From: CAXBCP01 sp038120765 | Lineage (GTDB): Bacteria > Pseudomonadota > Alphaproteobacteria > MPNO01 > UBA830 | Assembly: GCA_038120765.1 (NCBI GenBank) | Contig: JAYOMI010000138.1 | Span: 1-7,795 of the forward strand | Direction: 5' to 3' | DNA: 7,795 nucleotides | In this document: in pieces, positions 1 through 6,367 of the stretch | Layout: the number at the start of each line of letters is the position of its first letter | How positions within the stretch are numbered: position 1 is the stretch's first letter | Translations under genes and position numbers: made by a program | The notes under the pieces: model-generated | Told to the model about the DNA's origin: nothing | The model's input: the letters and a program-made list of their open reading frames with translations, nothing else | Databases searched by the model: none

Positions 1-440
1 ACCGGCGCCGCGCACTTGCCGATAACGGCGTATTGACCACCTGGGTGCTCGACCTGTCTTCAGCGCGCCAGCTCGGCCTTGAATCGACAGGCCATGCATC
101 CCGCGGCACGTCGTCGCCGCCGTCACCGTCTGTCACCAATCTCTATATGGAGGCCGGCGGCCAGTCTCCGGCGGAGTTGATGGCCGACATCGAAAACGGC
201 TTTTTCATCACCGAGCTGATCGGCATGGGGATCAATATGATCACCGGCGATTACAGCCGCGGCGCCACCGGGTTCTGGCTCGAAAATGGCCAGATGACCG
301 ACCCGGTCAGCGAAATGACCATTGCCGGCAATCTGAAGGATATGTTCGCCAATCTGGTACCGGCGAACGACCTCAAGTTCCGCTATGGCACCGATGCCCC
401 CACGATCCGGGTCGACGGACTGACGGTCGCGGGCGTCTGA
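1..440 (+). CDS. pmbA: PmbA/TldE metalloprotease-family protein, C-terminal part (5' truncated)
   Basis: This is the last 145 or so codons of a TldD/PmbA-family protein. The reading frame is open from base 3 to the TGA at 438-440, and the real start lies outside the window. Visible family features are the TGHASRG stretch, followed by SPPSPSVTNLYMEAG, the segment around GMGINMITGDYSRGATGFW and the closing PVSEMTIAGNL segment, all typical of the PmbA C-terminal domain. In this family TldD carries the zinc-binding HExxxH motif while PmbA (TldE) is the partner subunit without it. The pair forms a cytoplasmic protease that in E. coli matures microcin B17 and degrades CcdA. Assignment to PmbA rather than TldD rests on the SRGATGFW and PVSEMTIAGNL wording. 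The gene ends 108 bases before msbA, so the two may or may not be cotranscribed. The family is near certain, the subunit very likely. Confidence 0.9.
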   Translation, partial: RRRALADNGVLTTWVLDLSSARQLGLESTGHASRGTSSPPSPSVTNLYMEAGGQSPAELMADIENGFFITELIGMGINMITGDYSRGATGFWLENGQMTDPVSEMTIAGNLKDMFANLVPANDLKFRYGTDAPTIRVDGLTVAGV

Positions 441-478
441 TCGATCAACCCTCCGGTTCCTGTTGGAATATCAGACAA

Positions 479-507
479 TTGGCCGGATTCGCCGGGCATG
501 GTATTCT
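479..507 (+). promoter_or_regulatory. Candidate sigma70-type promoter with extended -10, upstream of msbA
   Basis: The pmbA-msbA spacer (441-548) contains TTGGCC at 479-484 and TATTCT at 502-507, separated by exactly 17 bases. The -10 is preceded by TGG (499-501), an extended -10 arrangement. Each hexamer matches the consensus at four of six positions. Transcription would start near 514, leaving a leader of about 35 bases before the TTG start at 549. This is the only plausible promoter I see for the five-gene lipid A block. It is a prediction by eye, and read-through from pmbA is an alternative. I see no convincing terminator hairpin in the spacer. Confidence 0.35.
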
Positions 508-534
508 GATTCCCGGTATTACCCTTACGCGAAA

Positions 535-540
535 CGGAAC
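535..540 (+). promoter_or_regulatory. Weak ribosome binding site for the msbA TTG start
   Basis: CGGAAC at 535-540 gives a GGA core that ends 10 bases before the TTG at 549. It is a weak Shine-Dalgarno match, but it supports TTG 549. An in-frame TGA at 507-509 rules out any start further upstream. The next in-frame ATG falls inside the first membrane helix, which would be too late. Confidence 0.4.
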
Positions 541-548
541 ACGCTCCC

Positions 549-2416
549 TTGGCTGAACCTGTTCAGGCGCCCGATCGGGGCCACGAACTTATCGACGACG
601 CGCATGCAACGTCCGACGCCCTCGTCCGGCGGCTGGCGAAAGAGCAGCTGTGGCCCCAGCGTGGCCGGATCGGGCTGACATTTATCTGCATGGTCTTCGT
701 TGCAGCTTCGTCGGCTGCAATGATCTATCTACTCAAAGACGTGGTCGATCAGGTGCTTGTCTCCCGCGACCGGCAGATGCTTTATCTGCTGCCCGGCGTA
801 ATTATTCTCCTCGCCCTCACATCCGGCATTGCCGGTTATTTCGAGGCCGTGAACATGGAGGTGATCGGCCACCGCATGGTCGCCAACCTCCAGCGGCTGA
901 TGTATCGGGGCATGATTTTCTCGGACCTGCAGTTTTTTAACGACAATTCGGTCGGCCGGCTCATTTCCCGCTTCATCAACGATGTCGGCATGCTTCGCCA
1001 CACGGTCGCCAAGGCACTGACCGGTCTGGTGAAAGACTCGTTGCTGGTGATTTTCCTTGTTGCGATCCTGATCGTTCACAACTGGTTTCTGGCGCTACTG
1101 ACAGTGGTGATCTTCCCACTGGCGCTTTATCCGATTGTCCGGATCGGCAAACGCATGCGCAAAATTTCGCGCAATACGCAGGTCGAAACCGGGGAGATGA
1201 CGACACTGCTCGACGAGACATTCCAGGGCGCCAGGCACGTCAAGGCCTACACCATGGAAGAACAGGAGACCGCGCGGGCGACCAGCGCTATCGAGAAAGT
1301 CTACCAGCTGTCCCGGAAGTCGGCGCGTGTTCAGGCAATCAGCCGCCCGCTGATGGAGACCCTCGGCGGCATCGCGCTGGCGCTCGCGATCCTTTATGGC
1401 GGCGCGCAGGTTATCGACGGCACAATGACCACCGGTGAGCTTGCCTCATTCCTCGCAGCCCTGCTCGCCGCCTACAAACCGATGAAGAATATCGCCAACC
1501 TGAACTCGACGCTCCAGCAGGGCCTGGCGGCGGCGCAGCGTGTCTTCAACGTACTGGACCTCACACCGTCGATAAACGACAAACCGGATGCCGTAGAGCT
1601 GGCCAATATCCGGGGCGATATCCGTTTTTCGAACGTCCAGTTTCGATACAATGCCAAGGGGGCCGCTCTGAACGGTATCGATCTCGACATTCCGGCGGGC
1701 AAAACGGTTGCGCTGGTCGGCCCGTCCGGCGCAGGCAAATCGACTGTCCTTAATCTCATCCCGCGATTCTACGATGCCAATAGCGGTTCCGTGACGGTCG
1801 ACGGACACGACGTTCGGGACGTGACGCTCGAAAGCCTCCGGCGCGGGATCGGTCTCGTCAGTCAGNNNNNNNNNNCGATGATACGATCCGCGCCAATATC
1901 GCCTATGGCCGGCCCGGCGCATCGGACGAACAGATTGTCCGCGCGGCCGTTGATGCCGACGCACATGATTTTATCACCGGCCTGCCGGATGGCTACGATA
2001 CCCATGTCGGCGGACGCGGCGTCAAGCTGTCAGGCGGACAGCGGCAACGTATCGCCATCGCCCGCGCGATGATCAAGGACGCACCGATCCTGCTGCTCGA
2101 CGAAGCCACATCGGCCCTCGATACCGAAACCGAACGCCAGGTTCAGGCCGCCCTCGCCCGCCTGAAGCGGGGACGCACCACCGTCGTCATCGCACACAGG
2201 CTCTCCACCATTATCGACGCCGATACGATTTTCGTAATGGAAAACGGCCGCATTGTTGAATCCGGATCCCACAGCGAGCTGCTGGCCAGGGGAGGCGCCT
2301 ACGAGCGCCTCTATACACTGCAGTTCACGGGTGATAACGCCAAGGAGAAGCCCGCTGCGGTGGATGCGGATACCGCCAACCCAGACGCCGTTCCACCGGC
2401 CGCCGCGCAGGCCTGA
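549..2416 (+). CDS. msbA: Lipid A export ABC transporter MsbA (permease plus ATPase), interrupted by an assembly gap
   Basis: This inner-membrane half-transporter flips core-lipid A across the membrane using ATP and works as a homodimer. Membrane helices are visible near residues 41-62, 78-98, 157-177, 179-196, 273-290 and 298-315. The ATPase domain follows, with Walker A GPSGAGKST at residues 391-399 and the Q-loop glutamine at 439. After the gap come LSGGQ (2027-2041), Walker B ILLLDE (2087-2104), a SALD D-loop and the H-loop histidine (2195-2197). The reading frame changes across the ten Ns at 1866-1875: codons before the gap start at position 549 modulo 3, codons after it start at 1877. 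This is best explained by a gap of unknown size, not a broken gene. With about 14 missing bases the protein would be about 623 residues, including an Ala/Pro-rich tail of about 30 residues. The start is TTG, following an in-frame stop at 507. It lies 3 bases upstream of the acyltransferase gene, in a lipid A operon, which favours MsbA over other ABC exporters of the same fold. Confidence 0.93.
1866..1875. other. Assembly gap (ten Ns) inside msbA
   Basis: Ten Ns lie directly after the Q-loop glutamine codon (1863-1865). In MsbA-type ATPases five residues, such as NVHLF in E. coli, normally separate this glutamine from the following (D/N)DT. Here the downstream DDT begins at 1877, and C1876 would be the last base of the fifth codon. 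The true gap should therefore be 14 bases, which also restores the frame, since 14 and 10 differ modulo 3. The residues themselves cannot be read. Confidence 0.95.
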
Positions 2417-2419
2417 CCG

Positions 2420-3151
2420 ATGGCCGCCGCAAGCCGGCTCATGCGTCGCCCCGCTGTCAGCGCGGTCCTCAGCTGGCTCGCAGCCCGATATATTCAGCTG
2501 GTCTGGGCCACCGGCAAGTGGCGCATAGACAACATCGACATCGCCGATCGTCTGGTGGCGGACGGGACCCCGTTCATTGCCTGTTTCTGGCACGGTAGAA
2601 TGCTGATGATCCCGAACGCATGGAAATACGATGCGAAGATGAGCATTCTTATCTCACACCACCGCGACGGTGTTTTTATTTCCCGCACGCTTGCCCATCT
2701 GGGTATCGGCACGATTGCCGGTTCGACCTCTCGCGGTGGCGCCGGTGCGCTCGTGGCGATGGTCCGATCCCTCAAGCGGGGCGAGTATCTGGGCATCACG
2801 CCGGACGGACCGCGCGGTCCGCGCATGCGGGCGGCGCCGGGGGCGGCGGCGGCGGCACGGCTTTCCGGAGCGGTCCTGCTGCCCGTGTCCTATGGCGCGG
2901 CAAGACGGCGGGTGCTTGGATCATGGGATCGCTTCGTCGTGCCCTTGCCTTTCAGCCGCGGCATCGTCCGCCTCGGGAAGCCCATAGAGGTCCCGCAGGA
3001 CGCGGACGAAACCGCCCTGGAGGTCATTCGTTTAAAGCTCGAGAACGATCTCATCACGCTGACGACCGCTCTCGATAGAGAACTCGGTGTGGTCCCGGTA
3101 GAGCCTGCCCCGAATACCGCCCAGCTTGCCGCGAAAGGGGTCGCTGAATGA
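2420..3151 (+). CDS. DUF374 lysophospholipid/lipid A acyltransferase-family protein
   Basis: This 243-residue protein belongs to the DUF374 branch of the glycerolipid acyltransferase superfamily. Family landmarks are FWHGR at residues 56-60, the histidine-acid segment SHHRDG at 79-84 (probable active site), GSTSRGG at 101-107, and TPDGPRGPR at 127-135 followed by an LSGAVLLPVSYG segment. The N-terminus (about residues 8-30) is amphipathic to hydrophobic and probably associates with the inner membrane. The start ATG lies 3 bases after the msbA stop with no good ribosome site, so translation is probably coupled. The next gene, waaA, begins inside its stop codon. DUF374 genes commonly sit next to waaA and lpxK in Alphaproteobacteria. 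As I recall, LpxJ, a lipid A secondary acyltransferase of epsilonproteobacteria, belongs to this family. A role in lipid A acylation is therefore likely, but the substrate cannot be read from the sequence. A run of five alanines (residues 142-146) replaces a usually more varied helix. Confidence 0.88.
   Translation: MAAASRLMRRPAVSAVLSWLAARYIQLVWATGKWRIDNIDIADRLVADGTPFIACFWHGRMLMIPNAWKYDAKMSILISHHRDGVFISRTLAHLGIGTIAGSTSRGGAGALVAMVRSLKRGEYLGITPDGPRGPRMRAAPGAAAAARLSGAVLLPVSYGAARRRVLGSWDRFVVPLPFSRGIVRLGKPIEVPQDADETALEVIRLKLENDLITLTTALDRELGVVPVEPAPNTAQLAAKGVAE
2842..2856 (+). repeat. Short (GGC)5 trinucleotide repeat inside the DUF374 gene
   Basis: Five perfect GGC units lie in a longer G/C-only stretch. 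Read in the gene's frame they give consecutive GCG alanine codons, ending in a GCA (residues 142-146). The repeat preserves the frame, and the family motifs resume directly afterwards with RLSG. It may be a slippage-prone site or simply the product of high GC codon usage. Confidence 0.7.
3134..3140 (+). promoter_or_regulatory. Ribosome binding site of waaA, inside the upstream gene
   Basis: AAAGGGG ends 7 bases before the ATG at 3148. It is the best Shine-Dalgarno-like site in the operon, and it fixes the waaA start at the ATGA overlap with the acyltransferase stop codon. Confidence 0.55.
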
Positions 3152-4455
3152 GCATCGCCGCCTATCGCGCCCTCACATGGGCTTCGGGGCCCCTTATTCG
3201 CCGGTATATGCAGCGACGACTCGCCGCCGGGCGTGAGGATGCCGAACGGTTCGGCGAGCGTTTCGGGGATGCATCTGCGCCGCGCCCCGTTGGGCCTCTG
3301 GTCTGGATTCATGCGTCCAGCGTCGGCGAGTCGCTCTCGATGCTGAGCCTTATCGAACGTCTCCGGCGTGAGCGGCCGGAGATATCCGTCCTGATGACAT
3401 CCGGCACCGTGAGCTCCGCGCGGCTTCTTGAGAACCGTCTGCCTCAGGGTGTCACCCATCAGTTCGTTCCTGTCGACCGGATGTCCTGGGTCCGGCGGTT
3501 TCTCGACCATTGGCAGCCGGACCTGGTTCTTTGGGTGGAATCGGAATTCTGGCCAGGGATTCTGTCCGAAGTGAGGCGACGCGCCATACCCGCGATGCTG
3601 ATGAACGCGCGCATATCAGCGCGCTCCTGGCGCGGCTGGCGCCGTGCCCCCTGGATGATCCGACCTATATTGGAGACCTTCGATCTCTGTATGGCGCAAA
3701 CGGAACTAGACGCGGAAAGACTGCGCGATCTTGGCGCAACCGGCATCTCCTGCCCCGGCAATCTGAAATTCGCCGCGGACCCCCTGCCCGCTGACCCGGA
3801 CGCGCTTGCCACGCTAGAGGCGGCGACAGCAGCACGACCCCGCTGGCTCGCCTTCAGCACCCATCCCGGCGAAGAAGAACTGATCGCGGCTGCGCATCGG
3901 ATACTCGTCCGCAACCTGCCGGATATCCTCACCATCATCGTGCCGCGACACCCGGCGCGGGGTGCCGAAATTGAAGCCCGGCTCGTCGGATCCGGCGCCG
4001 CCGTCAGCGTCCGCAGCCGGGGCGAGCCATTACCCAAGAACACCGGCTTCCTGCTGGCGGACACGATGGGCGAACTCGGCCTGTTTTTCAGGCTGACGGA
4101 TATCGCCTTTGTCGGCGGCTCGCTGGTGCCCCATGGCGGGCAGAACCCGATCGAGCCTGCCCGGCTCGGCTGTGCGATCGTCCACGGGCCGCATATGGAA
4201 AATTTCCTCGCGATCGAGGGGGAACTCAACGCCGCCGGCGCCTCGTCGGTTGCGACAACCCCACCGGAAATCGTGCGTGAGATCGGTACCCTGCTGACCA
4301 ATGCGGGGCTGCGTCAGCGCCGCATTTCGGCTGCCCGGTCGGTGGCTGATGGCAAGTTCAGCATTCTCGACGCGGTGTTCTCGCATCTTGATCCCATCCT
4401 GAACCGTATATCCCCGGCCCAGCCGATACCGGTATCCCGCGATGCGCGCTCCTGA
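3148..4455 (+). CDS. waaA: 3-deoxy-D-manno-octulosonic acid (Kdo) transferase
   Basis: WaaA (KdtA) is a GT-B-fold glycosyltransferase of the cytoplasmic face of the inner membrane. It transfers Kdo from CMP-Kdo to lipid IVA. The 435-residue length is normal for the family. Visible features are the short N-terminal membrane-anchor region followed by GREDAERFGERFG (28-40), the catalytic-glutamate motif HASSVGES with Glu61, the SGTVSSARL segment, the strongly conserved LVLWVESEFWPG, the STHPGEEE segment opening the C-terminal domain, and the CMP-Kdo-site motif HGGQNPIEPA (329-338) followed by GPHMENF. The ATG at 3148 overlaps the upstream stop by four bases, and the 3' end overlaps lpxK by 14 bases, so expression is tightly coupled to both. 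Whether it adds one, two or more Kdo units cannot be told from sequence. Alphaproteobacterial enzymes are often bifunctional. Confidence 0.96.
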   Translation: MSIAAYRALTWASGPLIRRYMQRRLAAGREDAERFGERFGDASAPRPVGPLVWIHASSVGESLSMLSLIERLRRERPEISVLMTSGTVSSARLLENRLPQGVTHQFVPVDRMSWVRRFLDHWQPDLVLWVESEFWPGILSEVRRRAIPAMLMNARISARSWRGWRRAPWMIRPILETFDLCMAQTELDAERLRDLGATGISCPGNLKFAADPLPADPDALATLEAATAARPRWLAFSTHPGEEELIAAAHRILVRNLPDILTIIVPRHPARGAEIEARLVGSGAAVSVRSRGEPLPKNTGFLLADTMGELGLFFRLTDIAFVGGSLVPHGGQNPIEPARLGCAIVHGPHMENFLAIEGELNAAGASSVATTPPEIVREIGTLLTNAGLRQRRISAARSVADGKFSILDAVFSHLDPILNRISPAQPIPVSRDARS

Positions 4456-5431
4456 ATTCTGGCGCCATGACGGACTGCTGGCAGCGCTTTTATCTCCCGC
4501 CAGCGCTGTCTGGCGCCGCCGCACCGCCGCCCAGATGCGCCGGACGATACCGGAATTCGTTGACGTGCCCGTGATCTGTATCGGCAACGCCGTTGCCGGA
4601 GGCGCAGGCAAGACGCCAGTCGCAATGTCGGTGGCCGACAGATTGTCCGCGCGGGGGGCAAAGCCGCATTTCCTGAGCAGGGGCTATGGCGGAACGACCG
4701 TGGAGCCGACACGGGTCGATCCCGTTCATCATACCTCGCACGAGGTCGGCGATGAGCCGCTGCTTCTTGCCCGCCATGCGCCAACATGGGTGGCGCGAAA
4801 TCGTGTGGCAGGCGCGAGAGCCGCCGTTTCGGCCGGCGCCGAGGTGATTGTCCTGGATGACGGCTTCCAGAACCCATCGTTGCACAAAGATATCTCCATC
4901 CTGGTCGTCGATGGCGGCTACGGCTTCGGGAACGCACGCGTCATGCCGTCCGGACCATTGCGAGAACATCTGGGCGACGCGATTGCACGTGCGGATGCGC
5001 TGGCAATCATCGGTACGGATACCCACGGCATCGAGCAATCGGTTTCCGGCACAAAGCCTGTCCTGGCGGCCAGGTTCGTGCCCCGGATTCAGGACGACGA
5101 CCTGTCCGGCGCGGCGGTCCTCGCCTTTGCAGGGATAGGCAGGCCCGAGAAATTTTTCGAAACACTCGCTGGTATGGGATGCCAGTTGAAGGGAACCAGG
5201 GAATTTGCGGATCATCACCCCTACACCAGCGACGAGGTGATGAAATTAATAGAAGACGCAGCCGCCGCCGGCGCAGTGCCCGTCACCACGGAAAAAGATG
5301 CCGTGCGCCTGCCGGCTGAAGCGCATGGCATCATCCGCACGCTCGGCGTGACGCTGGAATGGCGCGACGAAGCGGCGCTCGATAGACTGCTCGCTCCGGC
5401 CCTTTCCCCGGCCCCAACCGTGAAAGCATAG
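4442..5431 (+). CDS. lpxK: Tetraacyldisaccharide 4'-kinase
   Basis: LpxK uses ATP to phosphorylate the 4' position of the tetraacyl disaccharide, giving lipid IVA. It is a membrane-associated P-loop kinase, and this protein has the usual length (329 residues). It opens with the family N-terminus MRAPEFW and an LLSPASAVW segment. Walker A NAVAGGAGKTP is at residues 49-59, LSRGYGG at 78-84, VGDEPLLLA at 102-110, VLDDGFQN at 137-144, and VMPSGPLRE with the FADHHPY histidine pair at 256-261. TTEKDAVRL follows at 282-290. Asp104 and one of His258/His259 correspond, by motif, to the Asp-His pair implicated in catalysis in the Aquifex enzyme. The start lies 14 bases inside waaA and has no clear ribosome site. 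It is supported by the conserved N-terminus and implies translational coupling. The product is the substrate of the WaaA encoded just upstream. Confidence 0.96.
   Translation: MRAPEFWRHDGLLAALLSPASAVWRRRTAAQMRRTIPEFVDVPVICIGNAVAGGAGKTPVAMSVADRLSARGAKPHFLSRGYGGTTVEPTRVDPVHHTSHEVGDEPLLLARHAPTWVARNRVAGARAAVSAGAEVIVLDDGFQNPSLHKDISILVVDGGYGFGNARVMPSGPLREHLGDAIARADALAIIGTDTHGIEQSVSGTKPVLAARFVPRIQDDDLSGAAVLAFAGIGRPEKFFETLAGMGCQLKGTREFADHHPYTSDEVMKLIEDAAAAGAVPVTTEKDAVRLPAEAHGIIRTLGVTLEWRDEAALDRLLAPALSPAPTVKA
5422..5426 (+). promoter_or_regulatory. Possible ribosome binding site for the GTG start of the LpxL-family gene
   Basis: GAAAG, at the end of lpxK, lies 8 bases before the GTG at 5435. The match is poor, but the GTG follows the lpxK stop by only 3 bases and the protein then starts with the family-like RYSERFW. 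No better start is available nearby. Confidence 0.35.
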
Positions 5432-5434
5432 ATT

Positions 5435-6352
5435 GTGGCGCGCTATTCCGAGCGTTTCTGGCAGAAGCCGCAGTTCAGGCACTACCTCGAATTTGCGGCG
5501 ATCTGGTCGATCTATGCGGTTATGATCCGGATGCCCGTGAACACCGCATCGAACCTTCTGGGCAAACTCGGACGCGCAATCGGACCACGGCTCTGGCTGA
5601 GCGACCGCGTGCGGGAGAATATTCTCCACGTCTGGCCTGATATGCCGAAGGACCAGATCGAGGAGATCGTCCTTGGCGTGTGGGACAATTTTTCCCGCGT
5701 CAGCAACGATTACTGGAACCTGGATCGAATACGCGAAGATCAGGAAAGCCGGATCGAGATCGTCGGCGCGGAACATCTGGACGCGCTTCGCGCTAGCGGC
5801 AAATCGGGCATCCTGTTCGCTGGGCATATCGGCAACTGGGAAATGGTGACCCTCGCCGCCAGGACGCACGACCTGCCGCTGACAGTCGTCTACCGCCCTT
5901 TCAATAACCCTCTGCTGGATGCGCGGGTTCGCGACCTGCAGCGCGGGAGCGGCGTCGAACTGATTATGAAGGGTCGTGAGGGCGCCCGCAGGATTACCCA
6001 GGTCCTCAAAGCCTCCGGGAACACCATTATGCTGGTCGACGTGCGGATGAATGATGGCATAAAAGCGCCGTTCCTCGGCGTTGACGCGATGACACCGTCC
6101 GCACCGGCAGCCCTCGCCCTGAAATACGATGCGCTTCTCGTCCCGGTCAGGGTCCAACGCACGGGACCTGCCCATTTTCGCGTGACCTTTGAAGAACCAA
6201 GACCGCCGGTGAATACGGGGGACCGGAATGCGGACATTCTGGCAACGACAACCTGGATCAATGACCGGATCAGCGCCTGGATTGTCGACCGGCCCGATCA
6301 GTGGATGTGGTTTCACCGGCGCTGGGGCAGGAAGCCCAAACGTCCCGACTGA
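5435..6352 (+). CDS. lpxL: LpxL/HtrB-family lipid A secondary acyltransferase
   Basis: This 305-residue protein belongs to the bacterial lipid A acyltransferase family (LpxL/LpxM). These enzymes move an acyl chain from acyl-ACP to a hydroxyl on a primary acyl chain of lipid A, at the inner membrane. The N-terminal segment around residues 17-33 is hydrophobic and probably anchors the protein. The HxxxxE catalytic motif HIGNWE is at 131-136, preceded by GILFAG. VVYRPFNNP (151-159), VDVRMNDGI (201-209), a KAPFLGVDAMT segment and the C-terminal RPDQWMWFHRRW (286-297) are all family signatures. The acidic residue at 202 is followed by Val where relatives I remember have Gln or His. The gene ends the operon. 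Its position after lpxK and waaA supports a lipid A role, with acylation of Kdo2-lipid IVA being the usual order. Chain length and acylated position cannot be predicted, and a related acyltransferase role is the alternative. Confidence 0.92.
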   Translation: MARYSERFWQKPQFRHYLEFAAIWSIYAVMIRMPVNTASNLLGKLGRAIGPRLWLSDRVRENILHVWPDMPKDQIEEIVLGVWDNFSRVSNDYWNLDRIREDQESRIEIVGAEHLDALRASGKSGILFAGHIGNWEMVTLAARTHDLPLTVVYRPFNNPLLDARVRDLQRGSGVELIMKGREGARRITQVLKASGNTIMLVDVRMNDGIKAPFLGVDAMTPSAPAALALKYDALLVPVRVQRTGPAHFRVTFEEPRPPVNTGDRNADILATTTWINDRISAWIVDRPDQWMWFHRRWGRKPKRPD

Positions 6353-6367
6353 GAATACGCCTGACGC
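6353..6367. other. 15-base junction between two convergent transcription units
   Basis: The stop codons of the lpxL-like gene (plus strand) and the M23 peptidase gene (minus strand) face each other across 15 bases. I see no strong GC hairpin followed by a T run on either strand here or just inside the flanking coding ends. Termination is either Rho-dependent or lies inside the opposing genes. Confidence 0.6.

Noticed and set aside
536..563. GGAAC ... GTT resembling an ECF/EcfG general-stress promoter
   Set aside because: The spacing between GGAAC (536-540) and GTT (561-563) is 20 bases, too long for this promoter class, and the -10 would fall inside the msbA coding region.
1878..2072. Apparent continuation of the first msbA frame past the Ns to a stop at 2070-2072
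   Set aside because: The residues after the Ns in this frame have no ABC-ATPase similarity, while the other frame gives DDT, LSGGQ and Walker B. The extension is an artefact of the ten-N placeholder.
2806..2821. Perfect 16-base palindrome (CGGACCGC/GCGGTCCG)
   Set aside because: It encodes the conserved DGPRGP motif of the DUF374 enzyme. The symmetry follows from GC-rich Gly, Pro and Arg codons, and it lies in the middle of a gene without any operator context.
3607..3626. GCGCGC-ATATCA-GCGCGC hairpin inside waaA
   Set aside because: The six-base stem lies within the conserved coding region, has no T run and is not near a gene boundary, so it is a chance structure at this GC content.
3459..4301. 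Minus-strand open frame of 280 codons opposite waaA
   Set aside because: The composition is Ser/Arg/Pro-rich with no recognisable motif, and it lies entirely opposite WaaA, whose motifs are continuous.
5246..6316. Long minus-strand open frame (356 codons) opposite lpxK and the LpxL-family gene
   Set aside because: It is longer than the sense acyltransferase gene, but the translation is rich in His, Arg, Pro and Asp without any domain. It is the antisense shadow of a well-identified gene in GC-rich DNA.
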